Shown: positions 1 through 9,895 of the stretch, piece by piece
Position numbering within the stretch: position 1 is the first letter of the stretch
How the letters are laid out: every line of letters begins with the position of its first letter
DNA from: Cristatella mucedo
Lineage: Eukaryota; Bryozoa; Phylactolaemata; Cristatellidae
Reading direction: 5' to 3'
NCBI GenBank assembly: GCA_009760855.2
Contig: WPIO01000114.1
Coordinates: 437,001-501,000 of the forward strand
DNA: 64,000 bases
Made by a program: the position numbers and the translations under genes
Notes under the pieces: generated by a model
Seen by the model: the letters and a program-made list of their open reading frames with translations, nothing else
Databases searched by the model: none
What the model was told of the DNA's origin: nothing

Positions 1-90
1 GCCTTTACGGCTATCTCCACCGCTTGCAGTGGCGATAAAGGATCGCCCACCCCAGGAATCGAACCCACGACCTCGGGACCGATGACCTCC
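1..90 (-). mobile_element. SINE-A fragment (tRNA-derived), cut by window edge
   Basis: Read on the minus strand this has the B-box-like GGTTCGATTCC region followed by the SINE-A body, with the CCTTTATCGCCACTGC and GGTGG..GTAAAGG hairpin halves. It matches the better copies at 45143, 26750 and 20549. The tail lies outside the window, and the tRNA head breaks off near position 90. Confidence 0.7.
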
Positions 91-352
91 TTCCGGTTGG
101 CTGCATTTTATTAATGCGAGTGATTGAAGTAGCGATGTCCTTCGCAAAGTCGACCCTCGTGTGTAAACCGCACTAATCTGCTACACTTGACTACAGGCTA
201 CTGAATAGTTAAAGTAAAGTGCGTCGAAATGGGCAAACTATTCTTAGCGTCGTTGCTGTAGCCCATATAGTAAGTAATAAGATGGCTCATCGAGAGAGAC
301 AGACAAGGAAGGGCCTTTGCTTCGCCAGGCGATTCCGAGCATTCTTTTCGAC

Positions 353-425
353 TGTAACCTTAAAATGTAACATGTAACCTTAAAATGTAACCTTAAAATG
401 TAACCTTAAAATGTAACCTTAAAAG
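353..425. repeat. 13-bp tandem repeat
   Basis: The unit TGTAACCTTAAAA occurs five times, with one truncated TGTAACA unit after the first. It is noncoding and unrelated to the neighbouring transposon fragments. Confidence 0.9.
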
Positions 426-654
426 CAACCATTACATGCGATTTTAGCAAGTGACTGTCACAGATCATGGGCTGACCGACCCTTTTAGACCAACATCCAG
501 TACTTTAAGCTTCAAAGACAAGTTTTCACGAAAAGTAATACTGCTTCACCCGATGCCGAGGATGAAGGCTGTAATCCTGAGGTCATTTTTTTCGTTAGCT
601 AAAGCTCAGTTCTCGATCGAAACTAGGCTAGGTCTGGTGAGCCGAAACGTTAGT

Positions 655-656
655 GC

Positions 657-688
<32 letters not shown>

Positions 689-765
689 TAATAATAATAT
701 ATTTGTACAGCGCCATCAGAGAACTGAATCTCTTTCTAGGCACTTTACTAATGCTGTGTAGACAG
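655..765 (-). mobile_element. LINE-A-type solo 3' tail
   Basis: An (AAT)n run is followed by the hairpin GCGCCATCAGAGAACTGAAT and a CTCTTTCTAGGCACTTTAC arm. The AT-rich microsatellite on the left shows that the element reads on the minus strand. No coding part is attached. Confidence 0.75.
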
Positions 766-770
766 CATTG

Positions 771-910
771 TGAGCTGGTTTGGCCCAATGGTTAAGGTGC
801 TCGCCCCGACCAAGAGGTCTGGTCGAGGTCGTGGGCTTGAGCCCCGTGGCATATGTGAAGCGCCTGAATAGAGATTAGGTTCTCTTAGGGTGCTATACAA
901 ATGAATTATT
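771..910 (+). mobile_element. SINE-B (tRNA head with L2-like tail)
   Basis: The head carries an A-box-like TTTGGCCCAATGGTTAAGG and a degenerate B box, GGTCGTGGGCTTGAGCCCC. The body then joins AAGCGCCTGAATAGAGATT and AGGGTGCTATACAAATGAAT, a hairpin resembling the LINE-A 3' end. The same arrangement occurs at 38841-38978. Confidence 0.75.
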
Positions 911-929
911 TATTGCTAAATGATTGGTG

Positions 930-1120
930 AAAATAACCACAAGCAGAAGGCAAAGTGTAAGCAGTTAGGTGCACACGAAAGACCTATCACAAAGAATCAC
1001 CGAATGCTGTAATAAATAGGTGCGTTCAAGTTTTTTTTAAATGTCGTCTTGTCAGGGCACGTTGGACTTGCATCGGTAGTGAGTTCATGGCTTTGGGAGC
1101 ATAGGAACTAAAGGCACGAC
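930..1120 (-). mobile_element. Diverged LINE-A 3' fragment
   Basis: On the minus strand this corresponds to the end of the LINE-A ORF and the start of its 3' UTR. Recognisable blocks are ATGCTGTAATAAATAGGTG and CTTTGGGAGCATAGGAACTA. It is strongly mutated and has no open frame of note. Confidence 0.6.
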
Positions 1121-1390
1121 GGTGCTAGACGGTGTTTTGTCGTATGTCGCTGAGCCTGGAGCCTCGCTGCCACGACGCAACGTTTTTTTGCCAAAGTCGT
1201 TTTTGTCCGATAGAGTAGGAATCTTCTGGCCGAGTAGTGGTAGCCTCGACACCGACTTTCGGCGAAACAGCTTTGAGCCTCTTGAGAAAACTTGGGGTCG
1301 CGAGCCTGGTGCATTCGACTCTCAAGCAACGTTTATTAGGTGAACTTAAAATAGCCAGTGGCTGCAGCTGAACGGGGGCGTGGGCTGTAG

Positions 1391-1659
1391 GCGTCGTCGT
1401 TGCCGCCGAGCAGCTTGCCTGACCAGAAGGCGTTGCCTCCTGCTTACGAAATCGCTGTTTACCCAAGCGCTCGCTGTCACGCAGGCAGAAACGCGAGCGC
1501 ACGCTTCCACTACGCCGCCGGCATCGGGAAGGCGAGAGAGATATCGAGCGCGCCGACGAGAGCCGCAGTCGCCGCCGGGCCGGCCGCCGTCCCGCCGACC
1601 TCGACCAGCAAGGTCACATTCAGCCACGAGGAGTTTTTTGGCGTAGTGCCGACTGCCAG
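1391..1659 (+). other. Candidate 5' exon of the MYND gene
   Basis: An open frame runs from just after an in-frame TAG at 1388 to the donor CCAG|GTAAGG at 1659/1660. It ends in phase 2, exactly what the next exon needs. It codes for a Pro/Ala/Ser-rich stretch ending TFSHEEFFGVVPTA. The 3' border is good. The 5' border is uncertain: a poor acceptor GCTGTAG lies at 1390 and another AG at 1484. It contains no Met codon. Confidence 0.5.
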
Positions 1660-4600
1660 GTAAGGGCTCGGCCGTTTGAGCTGCCGCCGACGGGGTAGGT
1701 TGCTTCGCGCGGCGGCGTGTGCCTGAGCGCAGGGCCGAGGCTTTACTGTCGCAGCGGCTGCTCGCAATCGATCGATGGTTCGACCTTGAGCTGAGCTGGC
1801 ACGCTCGCTTGTAGCGGAGGGGACAAGCCCCACTAGAGTGCCCAATACAGCTGCACTGCTTTCTTCGTTGTCAGTGGTAGATTTTTTCCTGTCATCCACA
1901 CTAGACCGGTTAGCTTCTGTCCGGCATTGCACTGCGGTTCTCTTGCACTCGCGCCGAGTTGATGCCCAGACTGATGGCTGCTGGCACGTCGCGTGTAGAG
2001 CTGTATGAGTAGTCAGATCGTGCTGACACCTGAATGCTGAGTCTAATGCCGAGCCTAAGGTATCGCGGCTTCCCAATCGGCTGCTTTCCAATCCTGCCAA
2101 ACTGGTTTTGCAGTACATCCTGCCACCCTAGCGTGCACTGCGCTGCCGTAATGTTGTTGCTGCTGTCAGCGCCCATGTTTCGCTGTTATTGCTGGTTCAT
2201 TAGATGCCGGGCTCGCTTTCTGTCCACGATATTGCTTTCTCATCATCTGACGGCCTTGCCCGTTACTGCTGCCGCAGCCTGCTCGGGCACCTGCTGGCAG
2301 CTAATTCGCTCCACGAAGCGTAGTTAAGCAGGAGAGTGAAAGCCGCTCGGGAACGCTGGCGGCCGCTGGCGAACCTTCACGCTGCCTGCACGGCGTCGTG
2401 ACTCGTCACTCCTACGTCGTGTGACACCTCGACTCACGCCGCGCTCGTTCTGCACGACTGCACGCTTGTGTCTGTTCGTCTGCAGTCAGCTTGCCGCCGG
2501 AGTCGTAACGATTGGTCCGTTCGGTACTAAGAGCGTGCGCATACTGGAGAGCCTGGAGGAGCAGTCCAAGGTGGTCACCGTCAGGTGCGCGTCACGCCGC
2601 TTCGCCGCCGCTCGTCCCGAAGTCGGCTGAAGCACTGAACGCTTCTTCCTTGCTCCAAGTCTGCCGCTCGTGAGCGCTGCTGTGCACGAGCGATGCGCCC
2701 GACTGGCTTGTCTGGCTGACTTGTCGCAGCGGTAGAGCTGCTGTCCCACGAGCAGTTGTCTCCCGATGTCCGACGGCAAGCCTCCTGTTGCATTTTTCCA
2801 GGAAGTCAAGTTTTAGATATTGCTACAACTGCGGCCGCTCGGTCGGCGTTCGGCTGACGGCATGCACGCGGTGCAAGGAAGTCTACTTCTGCAGCAAACC
2901 TTGCAAGCTGCGAGCCTGGAACGCTCGCCACAAGGACGAGTGCGTGCGAATACAGGGTAAATAGCTTCGAGTCTGGCGGTCATTGGCCTGAAAACGAGCG
3001 CTGGCAGCGTGCCACGGGTCCGCCGTCTATCGAGTGTCTCGCGCCGGCGTCCCTTTTAGGTTCGAAGGCGTCCTCGGCTGCGCATGCGAGACAAGGCGGC
3101 GCAGAGCCGCTGCAGGACTCGAAGGGGAAGGCTACAGCCGCCTTGATGGACGGCCATCGGGTTGTGACTCACAAGGGAGCAGCCATGGGAAGGTCCTATA
3201 ACCTGTCGAACAAGGGCGATCAACGAATTTCGGTGAGTTCAAGCCGGATTAAGTCAAGCCGTAGGGATTAACAATAATAATAACAATAATACACTTGATA
3301 AAGCGCCCTTTGAGAACTCAATCTCTTTCTAGGCGCTTTACATTTGCTGCAAAGGGAAATGCAATTGAATAGTGAGTAATATCATGCTTGATAAACAAAA
3401 AGATATGATTAACATGGTTAGGAGTGACATGCACTGGGTCAGCATGCAAATGTGGTTAGTGGCAGTATGCACAGTGTCAGCACGCATAAGCACATGAAGG
3501 ACGAATCACAGGAACCCATTAAGTGCTTTCCTAAATGGGCGTGTTTTTAAGTTCTTTTTAAATGTGGTCAAGTCAGGGGATGTTCTGACGCAAGTCGGGA
3601 GGGAGTTCCAGGCTTCGGGAACATACGAACTAAATGTACGGTCTCCAAAGGATTTGAGGTTCGCACGAGGTATTGGGAAACTGTTGGATTCCGAAGTGCG
3701 GGTGGTACGATGCTTGGCCTAGTTGGGGGAGTAGATCTGGGCGATAGGCTGGAGCCAGAGAATGAAGGGACCTAAAAATGAGTGACAGAACCTTGAACTA
3801 GAGACGCTGTTTGATTGGAAGCCAGTAAGCATGCTCCACCCTAATACACAATACTAATAAGATCGCCTTTTGATGAAGTGATGTGCGTTGGCTCAATGGA
3901 TTGACGGCAGTTTAAGGCTAGGGCCACAGCTGAACAGGTTCTGAGTCGTCGGTGGTACTGCTGAGGGCTTCACTGCTGTGAGCTCCGCTACAATAATTAT
4001 AATGCATTTTATATACCACCCTCAGAGAACCTTTTTTAGGCACTTAAAATTTGCCGCAAAGGAAACGCAATCGAAAGACAGAGCCCGAAGCAGTAGGCGG
4101 AGCCGGTTTCGCAGAAGCTGACATGTTTTTTTTGTTGAGTTGCTCCATAGGGTGAACACAGTTTAAAATTTAACGTAATCAGCGCAAAGGCATTTCGACG
4201 AAACTTTACTTCTTAGGCGAAGGTAAAGGGTAGCGAGGCTCCGCAGGCAGGCGGGAAGGCAATACTTATGATTTCGTCAGCCTAGACGTGATATCCGATT
4301 CCATGGGTCCAAGTCACTCTTCAAAAAGGCTCGCTGTACATGGAGAACAGAAAAGGACGGATAAAGGAGCCTTGTGGAACTGTACAAGTGAATGATCTGC
4401 TGGATGAGATGTGACAATCGCACGACACTGATTCAACGCATTTATCTAAGTACGAACCAAACCATGCAAGTGCCTCATCTGCCTGACCGATCGTTGTTCT
4501 CAATTGTTCTAGTAAGATATCGGCACCAATAATGGTAAACACAGCAGTATATAATATATCGAGCAGGATCAGCGCTGTGACGTTACCATTGTCGTTGCTG

Positions 4601-6984
4601 CTTTGGACGTCGTCTGTCAATCGGAGATGAGCAGTCTCAGTTGACTAGTGTTGCTTTAATCCGAACTTAAATATATCTGACAATTTATGCAATCTTTTCG
4701 AAATTATTGGAAGAACATTTAGAAGGAAGAACGGGTGACAGTTTGCTATTACCTCTGAACTAAATCTAGGTCTTCTAAGTATAGGTCGAATGATTGTAGA
4801 TTTGAAAGACTTTGGAACAATCACTTTACCCAGCGGAGCATTAGAAACCAGAGTTATGGCCGAAGTTTTTCCGCTAGTGAAGACTAAAGGTGGTATGTTT
4901 AAGGGTCTTCAGGTGAAGAGTTCTTTTGCTAGACCTAATTAAGTTAGCCGTTTCATATAAAGATGCCTCAGCACATAGAAGATCATAGGTTGCGAATCAA
5001 CACTTGCCTTAGCCGGAGGTGACTTTATGGAGGCACGAATCTGTGCAGCTTTTTCAATGAAGAAGGTGTTAACATAATCTGCAAAATGGATAATACCGGG
5101 TAGCGAAACCACCCAGTACTGTCTAGCACAAGATTAAAAATGTCCCACTAATTTTTTAATCTCATTGGCACGACTGCAGTTAGCGAGTGATAAAAGAAGC
5201 TTCGGCTTTTCAAAGCGTTCGCGCGTAAACTCGGATGTAGTCTTTGACCTTGGCCAGATCATAGACCCAGATTTCTGAAATCGGTGTTCAGAACCGTGCT
5301 TTGCACGGTGCTTCTTTTGAAGATTGTTGAGTAAAAAGGTGTCTACAATTCGTGTGTGAGCAGACTTTTAGGGTGCATGGTCATCGAGAGCACTCAGAAG
5401 TTTTGAATTCACTGAATCCACTTCCTGAGAGAATCGTAGTTTTCGGAAGAGCCTGGTTGCACATGAAGGACGCCTGCATCCAGATTTTTAAATGTCTCAG
5501 TAACTAATTCATCCCGAGACAGAGAACGTTTTACATTTACGGGATTATTGCTTATCGTATGTGGGGGTAGTCTGAATTTATCACTGAAATTGATAACCAT
5601 ATACTGTTGAGGCAAATAGATCATGCGAACGGTTCTCCAAAAAATATTTCATGCCATAAAGTGAAAATGAAGCAACATAGCCCAGAAGACACTTCCTTAA
5701 CAACCTCTTGAATGGTTTGATTTCCCCTCGTTACATGTGCTTTTGATTGTAGTGCGGCGGTAAACAGTTAGTGTGAGATTATGAATGAAGTGCAGTCGTA
5801 ATTTTAGGTGAGTGATTGCAATAATATTTCCATACTCTGGAATTGGTAAGGGTAAGATGCTGCCAACAGCTTGATGGGTTAGGCTCCACATGGAGCAGCT
5901 GTAGTCCGATTCACAAGACTAACGAGCAATGATCTTGTAGTGTACCGTAGCTAGGGCCAAATGGCCGTCAACTGACAATAGGGAGAGTAAAGGCAGCTGT
6001 TTGATTCATGACACTTGCTCTTTTTGAGTGTGCATTTATTGCATTTGCACCTTTTGTTTCGCTAATGTCAACAGATGCTGCCGGTCTCTTGCGGGTAAGT
6101 ACCCACCGGTCGTAGCTGCCGTGCTAGGCCCAGCCCTAGACCTCTCGTACGAAAACCCGAAGAGGAAGATTATAATGCCGAGGTCATCAAGGCCCTGTAG
6201 GTAACATTCCACCGAACAGGTGATCTGCTCAGGTAACTAGAACTGCAGAGAGTGGCAGCTTCACAGATGACTATGCCACTGACTTGAGGCGGCTAACCTA
6301 ATGCGATAGTAAGATGTACCCGAAGGACGTCAGAGACTTGGCCGGCAATCGTCCCGTACCTGACTAACGAGGAAGGAGAACGTGGTATATCGCCTACAGA
6401 CTCTATTATTGTTCAGTCTTTTCGTGCAAGCTGCTCAACTAGCAATCAAGAAATAGGTGGTTCAATTTCCGGTTTGAGCGACTCAAGTAGTCTCGAAAAG
6501 AGTAACCTTAGAGCTCAGTGTAAGGTTTCTTCAATTGGAAGTGAGAAATATTGCCTCGCAAACGTTTGCTTAAGTACTAGTTTCATTAAAATTGAGCCCT
6601 TTTCACTTTTTTCGAAAGGATAATTATCCGTTGCCTATCGTCAACTCAAAATTAAACGAAGCAGGTGGCGAAGTTAAGCTATTTTCGCTACTGACGTGCG
6701 TGAATCGTTTTGATTTTAAAGTACACGCGCATCCATGAGTGCATGAATTGTCTGACGTCTCGCAGGTTCCAGTCAAAGGCCGCAGTCATAGCCTTGGCGA
6801 TCTTGCCGCTGCGAAGAAAGCTGCCGGCCCCTTGGCGGCCGCTGGCAGTGCCGCAGTTGGTGACAAGGCCTCACGTGCACTTCGCGAGCTAAAGTTGAAG
6901 GAGAAGGCCGATGCTGCGATGGCGCAAGCCAAGACCGAGCTGGAGCAGCGGCTGGCCCACGAAGACAACTATAGCTTCGAGTAA
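1391..6984 (+). CDS. MYND zinc-finger protein, multi-exon gene (5' end incomplete)
   Basis: Assembled from exons about 1391-1659, 2486-2584, 2802-2956, 3060-3232 and 6766-6984. All junctions have AG/GT borders and phases that fit (2, 2, 1, 0), which chance ORFs rarely do. The product has a Pro/Ala-rich N-terminal part, a short beta-like segment (VTIGPFGTKSVRILESLEEQ), a complete MYND finger, a linker, and an Ala/Lys/Glu-rich helix ending in HEDNYSFE. MYND fingers are generally protein-protein docking modules, often for proline-rich peptides. No SET, SAND or ankyrin domain is visible, so I cannot place it in a known subfamily. No start Met is seen in the first exon, so the true start lies upstream or in an unrecognised exon. 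The last intron (3.5 kb) holds LINE-A and LINE-C copies on the opposite strand. Product name beyond 'MYND finger protein' is not supportable. Confidence 0.72.
2486..2584 (+). other. Exon upstream of the MYND finger
   Basis: The acceptor is TCTGTTCGTCTGCAG and the donor GTCAG|GTGCGC. The 99-bp exon enters and leaves in phase 2. It codes for a hydrophobic/charged segment including GVVTIGPFGTKSVRILE and SLEEQSKVVTV. No known domain recognised. Confidence 0.7.
2802..2956 (+). other. MYND zinc-finger exon
   Basis: The acceptor is CATTTTTCCAG and the donor CAGG|GTAAAT. Translation from the incoming phase gives all eight MYND ligands in order: CYNC (C-x2-C), CTRC (C-x2-C), CSKPC (C-x3-C) and HKDEC (H-x3-C). 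Between them come the usual KEVYF strand and the KLRAWNAR helix. All zinc ligands are intact. This is the best-supported coding segment in the window. Confidence 0.9.
3060..3232 (+). other. Linker exon after the MYND finger
   Basis: Acceptor CCCTTTTAG, donor TTTCG|GTGAGT. The 173-bp exon is open throughout in the frame dictated by the MYND exon (phase 1 in, phase 0 out). It codes for a low-complexity Ala/Gly/Lys segment ending RSYNLSNKGDQRIS. Probably a disordered linker. Confidence 0.75.
3272..3840 (-). mobile_element. LINE-A, 5'-truncated, inside the MYND-gene intron
   Basis: Begins with an (AAT)n-type tail, then ACACTTGATAAAGCGCCC and the TAGGCGCTTTACATTTGC hairpin arm. The two-unit 3' UTR repeat and the C-terminal ORF region follow, broken by frameshifts. 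Antisense to the host gene. Confidence 0.9.
3991..4080 (-). mobile_element. LINE-A solo 3' tail, diverged
   Basis: About 90 bp containing TAATGCATTTTATATACCAC, CCTCAGAGAACC, TTTTAGGCAC and TTGCCGCAAAGGAAACGCAA. No ORF part attached. Confidence 0.65.
4321..5690 (-). mobile_element. LINE-C non-LTR retrotransposon remnant (RT and pre-RT region)
   Basis: The minus strand shows reverse-transcriptase motifs. At about 4580-4400 there is LLDI..AVFTIIGADILLEQL (the LLDLSAAFDTIDH block with changes) followed by GQADEALAWFGSYL. At 4330-4380 comes TVPQGSFIRPFLFSMYSEPF, the VPQGS motif. Further upstream on the element, near 5090-5020, is FADYVNTFFIEKAAQIRAS, a typical pre-RT segment. An open stretch at 5409-5624 contains NLDAGVLHVQPGSSENYDSL. 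The family differs from LINE-A in sequence; a second copy is at 54640-55880. Inactive, many stops. Confidence 0.7.
5691..6765 (+). other. Intronic sequence, no feature recognised
   Basis: End of the last intron of the MYND gene. A+T-rich, no coding signal found, up to the acceptor GTCTGACGTCTCGCAG at 6765. Confidence 0.5.
6766..6984 (+). other. Terminal coding exon of the MYND gene
   Basis: Phase 0 in; the frame stays open from the acceptor to TAA at 6982-6984. It encodes VPVKGRSHSLGDL, an Ala-rich stretch and a charged helix with KLKEKADAAMAQAKTELEQR, ending NYSFE. The heptad-like spacing suggests a short coiled coil. Confidence 0.75.
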
Positions 6985-7019
6985 CTATCCATCGTTGGAT
7001 TCAGCGAGAGATCGGAGCC

Positions 7020-7358
7020 ATGTCCACTAGACGGACGTTAGCAGTCAACGGAATCACTGACGGTCTTTGTAAAGACAAGCGAATCTCCATCTTCGACGAA
7101 TGCCTAGAAAGCATAATGGGAATGGACCCGAAGGCCAAAATGCCAACTGCTAAGCGCAGCGGCTTGTGCACTACTTTCGCTAAATTGCGTAGTCAAGATG
7201 GACGCACCCTTGGGGAAGCTTACAGACCTCCCAAAGAGGCATTAATCCTTCTCTTCAGAAACGCGTACTCAGCTGTCGATGACGTGCGAGCCGGGTCACC
7301 CCGCTGCGAGCTGCGTCACTCCCTGGTATCCCGCCCTCAGTGTGCCAATGCTGATTAA
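7020..7358 (+). CDS. 112-codon ORF in the 3' UTR of the MYND gene
   Basis: Starts at a true ATG in good context (GAGCCATGT), 35 bases after the MYND-gene stop and in another frame. It ends with TAA only 5 bases before the polyadenylation signal. The predicted protein is hydrophilic and Lys/Arg-rich (STRRTLAVNGITDGL..SRPQCANAD) and matches nothing I recognise. It could be a downstream ORF, an alternative C-terminus reached by splicing, or chance. Confidence 0.3.
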   Translation: MSTRRTLAVNGITDGLCKDKRISIFDECLESIMGMDPKAKMPTAKRSGLCTTFAKLRSQDGRTLGEAYRPPKEALILLFRNAYSAVDDVRAGSPRCELRHSLVSRPQCANAD

Positions 7359-7362
7359 TGAC

Positions 7363-7368
7363 AATAAA
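7363..7368 (+). terminator. Polyadenylation signal AATAAA
   Basis: ACAATAAATT lies about 380 bases after the MYND-gene stop codon, in the right place for its 3' end. Sequence from here to 7683 shows no further gene. Confidence 0.55.
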
Positions 7369-7683
7369 TTCATGGTTGTACTCAATGCAACTCCGTGCCA
7401 ATGAACTAAAGCTACGCGAAGCACTGCTATTGCCCTTATGCTATCACTTGAGCATTCTGAGAAAGACCATACAGCGCGACGCGGTTCCGCCTAGCTCAGT
7501 CAACTGTGTGCCTGTGGTAATTTATACTCTCCTTCTGTCAAATAGCTGACGACGTACAGCTAGCTACCTGCTCCTAGATCGCCCCCTTCATTCCAGCACA
7601 TGCACTCTCGAAGCCGCCAGTGTCTGAGCCAAGATATACGGCTTTGGCGAAAGCCTTGCCGACATTGATAAACATAGAGACGA

Positions 7684-8515
7684 TAATAATAATAATAATA
7701 TTGCACTTGATAAAGCGCCCTCAGAGAACTTAATCTCTCTCTAGGCGCTTCACACCCGCTGCACAGTGATATGCAATAGAATAGTAAGTAAAATCATGCT
7801 TGAAAAACAAACAAAATGAATAATATGGTTAGGGGTTACATGCACAGGGTCAGCATGCAAATGTGGTTAGTGGCAGCATGCACAGTGTCAGCACGCGTAA
7901 GCACATCAATGACGAATCACAGGGACCCACTAAATGCTGTCCTAAATCGGTGTGTTTTTAAGTTTCTTTTAAATGTGGTCAGGTCAGGGGATGTTCTGAC
8001 GCAGGTCGGGAGGGAGTTCCAGGCTTTGGGAGCATACGAACTAAATGCACGGTCTCCAAAGGATTTAAGGTTTGTATGAGGTATTTCCAGACTGTTGGAT
8101 TCCGAAAAGCGAGTGGTACGATGCTTGGCCTGATGGGGTAGTATATCTGAAAGATAGGCTGGAGCCATAGAATGAAGAGACCTAAAAGTGAGCGACAAAA
8201 CCTTGAAGTCAATCCGTTGCTTGACTGGTAACCAGTGCAGGTCGGCGAGAAGTGGAGTAATGTGGCAACTGCGACGCTCACGACAGACAAGCCTAGCTGC
8301 AGAGTTTTGCACCAGCTGCAATCGCCTGATCGCACATGCTGGTAGGCCAGTAAGCAGTGAGTTGCAGAAGTCGAGACGAGATGTCACGAATGCATGGACC
8401 AGCTTGGACGTGGTATCCTTATCTAAACAAGCTCTAATTTTAGCAATGTTATGAAGCTGAAAATAGGCAGATTTGACTGTGGAGCTGATGTGGTCGTCTA
8501 ACGATCGCGTCTTTT
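7684..8515 (-). mobile_element. LINE-A, 5'-truncated, well preserved
   Basis: (AAT)n tail at the left edge, hairpin, 3' UTR and the last 156 codons of the ORF open at 7917-8387. That frame reads MTSRLDFCNSLLTGLP and LLADLHWLPVKQRIDFKVL, then ends in FRTAFSGSL: the C-terminal region downstream of the RT palm in L2/CR1-like elements. Belongs to the 3' UTR subfamily with GTGATATGCAATAGAATAG. Confidence 0.9.
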
Positions 8516-8560
8516 ATTCGACGCCTGAGTTGAGGTTTCGCGTAAATTGGAAGCATATGA

Positions 8561-8645
8561 CAATAATAATAATGCACTTGATAAAGCGCCCTCAGAGATT
8601 TCAATCTCTTTCTAGGCTCTTTACATTTGCTGCAAAGGAAATATG
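8561..8645 (-). mobile_element. LINE-A solo 3' tail
   Basis: AATAATAATAATGCACTTGA, hairpin arms AAAGCGCCCTCAGAGA and TCTTTCTAGGCTCTTTAC, then GCTGCAAAGGAAA. No coding part attached. Confidence 0.85.
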
Positions 8646-8744
8646 ATGATCTCATCCTTCGTCTCCCTCGAGACCGGGTCATTCTCAACATATGACTGCA
8701 ATGGCGGCGAGAAATAGGTCAGTCAGATTGCGACTGATAGTCAT

Positions 8745-9130
8745 TATTTGCGGCTTCTGAATTGTAACGGCTATGCACCGATTATTCGATAATCCATGGC
8801 CGAGGCGGAATAGCAGCCGACGCCACTAGATAAGCAGCAGTTGTGATTCTAGACTTCGGCATTAGCATTTGAACTGAATTAAGCTCTATGCCTCGTAGCC
8901 GTTGGCGTACGTAATTACCGACGTCAAACGTCTGTAACCGTCCGCTGCTTTCAAATAGACTCGTCTACATTGTGAATGCGGACCTGATGCGCCAAAGTTT
9001 GAGCGCTCGTCGTCGCTTCCGCGCCTGCAACTGTCGGGATGCACCTGCATGCATTCGTGCAGCATTCGTGCAGCATTCGTCCAGCTACAAGTCGCGAGGC
9101 AAGATTCAGGCGTCGTCGTCCCGATTTGGC
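8745..9130. repeat. Diverged tandem duplication, copy 1
   Basis: Order and spacing of short identical blocks (CGAGGC, GGCATT, TTGA..TGA..T, ACGGAC/GCGGAC..TTGATGCG, TCGTCGCT, CTGCAACTGTC, ACCTGCATGCAT) match 9510-9895. Unit about 390 bp, strongly diverged, no recognised coding content. Confidence 0.55.
9049..9082. repeat. 11-bp tandem repeat
   Basis: GCATTCGTGCA is repeated three times, the last unit imperfect (GCATTCGTCCA), inside duplication copy 1. The matching place in copy 2 has only one such unit. Confidence 0.75.
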
Positions 9131-9134
9131 TCAG

Positions 9135-9242
9135 GTGTCGCGGTGCTCGCCTTTAAACGACCAAGGTCAAGGTGCTTGAGCCCTGTGGCATAAGCGAAGC
9201 GCCTAGAGATTCACTTCCCTTAGGGCGCTGTACTAATGAATT
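9135..9242 (+). mobile_element. SINE-B fragment
   Basis: GTGCTTGAGCCCTGTGGCAT, then AAGCGAAGCGCCTAGAGATT and TAGGGCGCTGTACTAATGAA: the B-box end plus the hairpin tail of SINE-B. The A-box half is poorly preserved. Confidence 0.65.
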
Positions 9243-9509
9243 CCTCATACACATGACGGTATTCGTCTCTCTTTGGCTGAGACTGGAACTACTGCTATTA
9301 CTATTAACTGTTACGAGCACTGCATTCGTGGCCACGTTCTATCCGGATGCGAAAGCCGCACGCCACAAAAAGCTCGTAGAGGATAGCCGTGGCGTCGTTG
9401 AGTCAGTCCGAACCTGTCGGGGGGGGGGGAGGGGTCGTTGCCTCAGCGGGTCATGAACTGTGAAACAGCGGCGTCAGCTAAACGAGCATGATTATGGCGG
9501 GTAATCATC

Positions 9510-9895
9510 ATTCGCGATTATGTGATTATGCCATTATACGAGATCCTATTGCCGAGGCCGTGTAAAAGGCCTGCGCCCTAAGATAGGCGAGCAGTCAGGA
9601 TTCGTGACTCGCGGGGCATTGGCATTGGAGCTGATTTGAGTTCTAGGTCAGACAGCCTTTGTCATGGCCGCTGTTGACGGCCGGTAATCGATAACTGATA
9701 CAAATAAATAGAATTGTCTGCATTACGGAGACGGACTTGATATGTCGAGGTCTGCGAGCACTTCGTCGCTGTCGTGTTTCTGCTACTGTCAGCGTACCTG
9801 CGTGCATCGGTGCAGCACCTAAAAGTAGCTAGCTATGATGCAAGGTACTGGCGTCGCCTGCATTCGTCGCGCGTCGGCTGAGACTAGCGCTGGCT
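9510..9895. repeat. Diverged tandem duplication, copy 2
   Basis: Partner of 8745-9130. SINE-B lies in the sequence between the two copies, so it does not itself explain the similarity. Confidence 0.55.

Noticed and set aside
353-425. CRISPR-like or regulatory repeat array
   Set aside because: Units are contiguous 13-mers without spacers in an animal genome; simple tandem repeat.
655-710. Poly-Asn coding stretch
   Set aside because: It is the (AAT)n tail of a LINE-A-type element.
1122-1502. ORFs of 73-125 codons on both strands
   Set aside because: Overlapping open frames in GC-rich DNA, no splice sites compatible with the MYND gene model.
1510-2118. 202-codon minus-strand ORF
   Set aside because: Antisense to the MYND gene 5' region; open because of GC-rich codons, no true domain.
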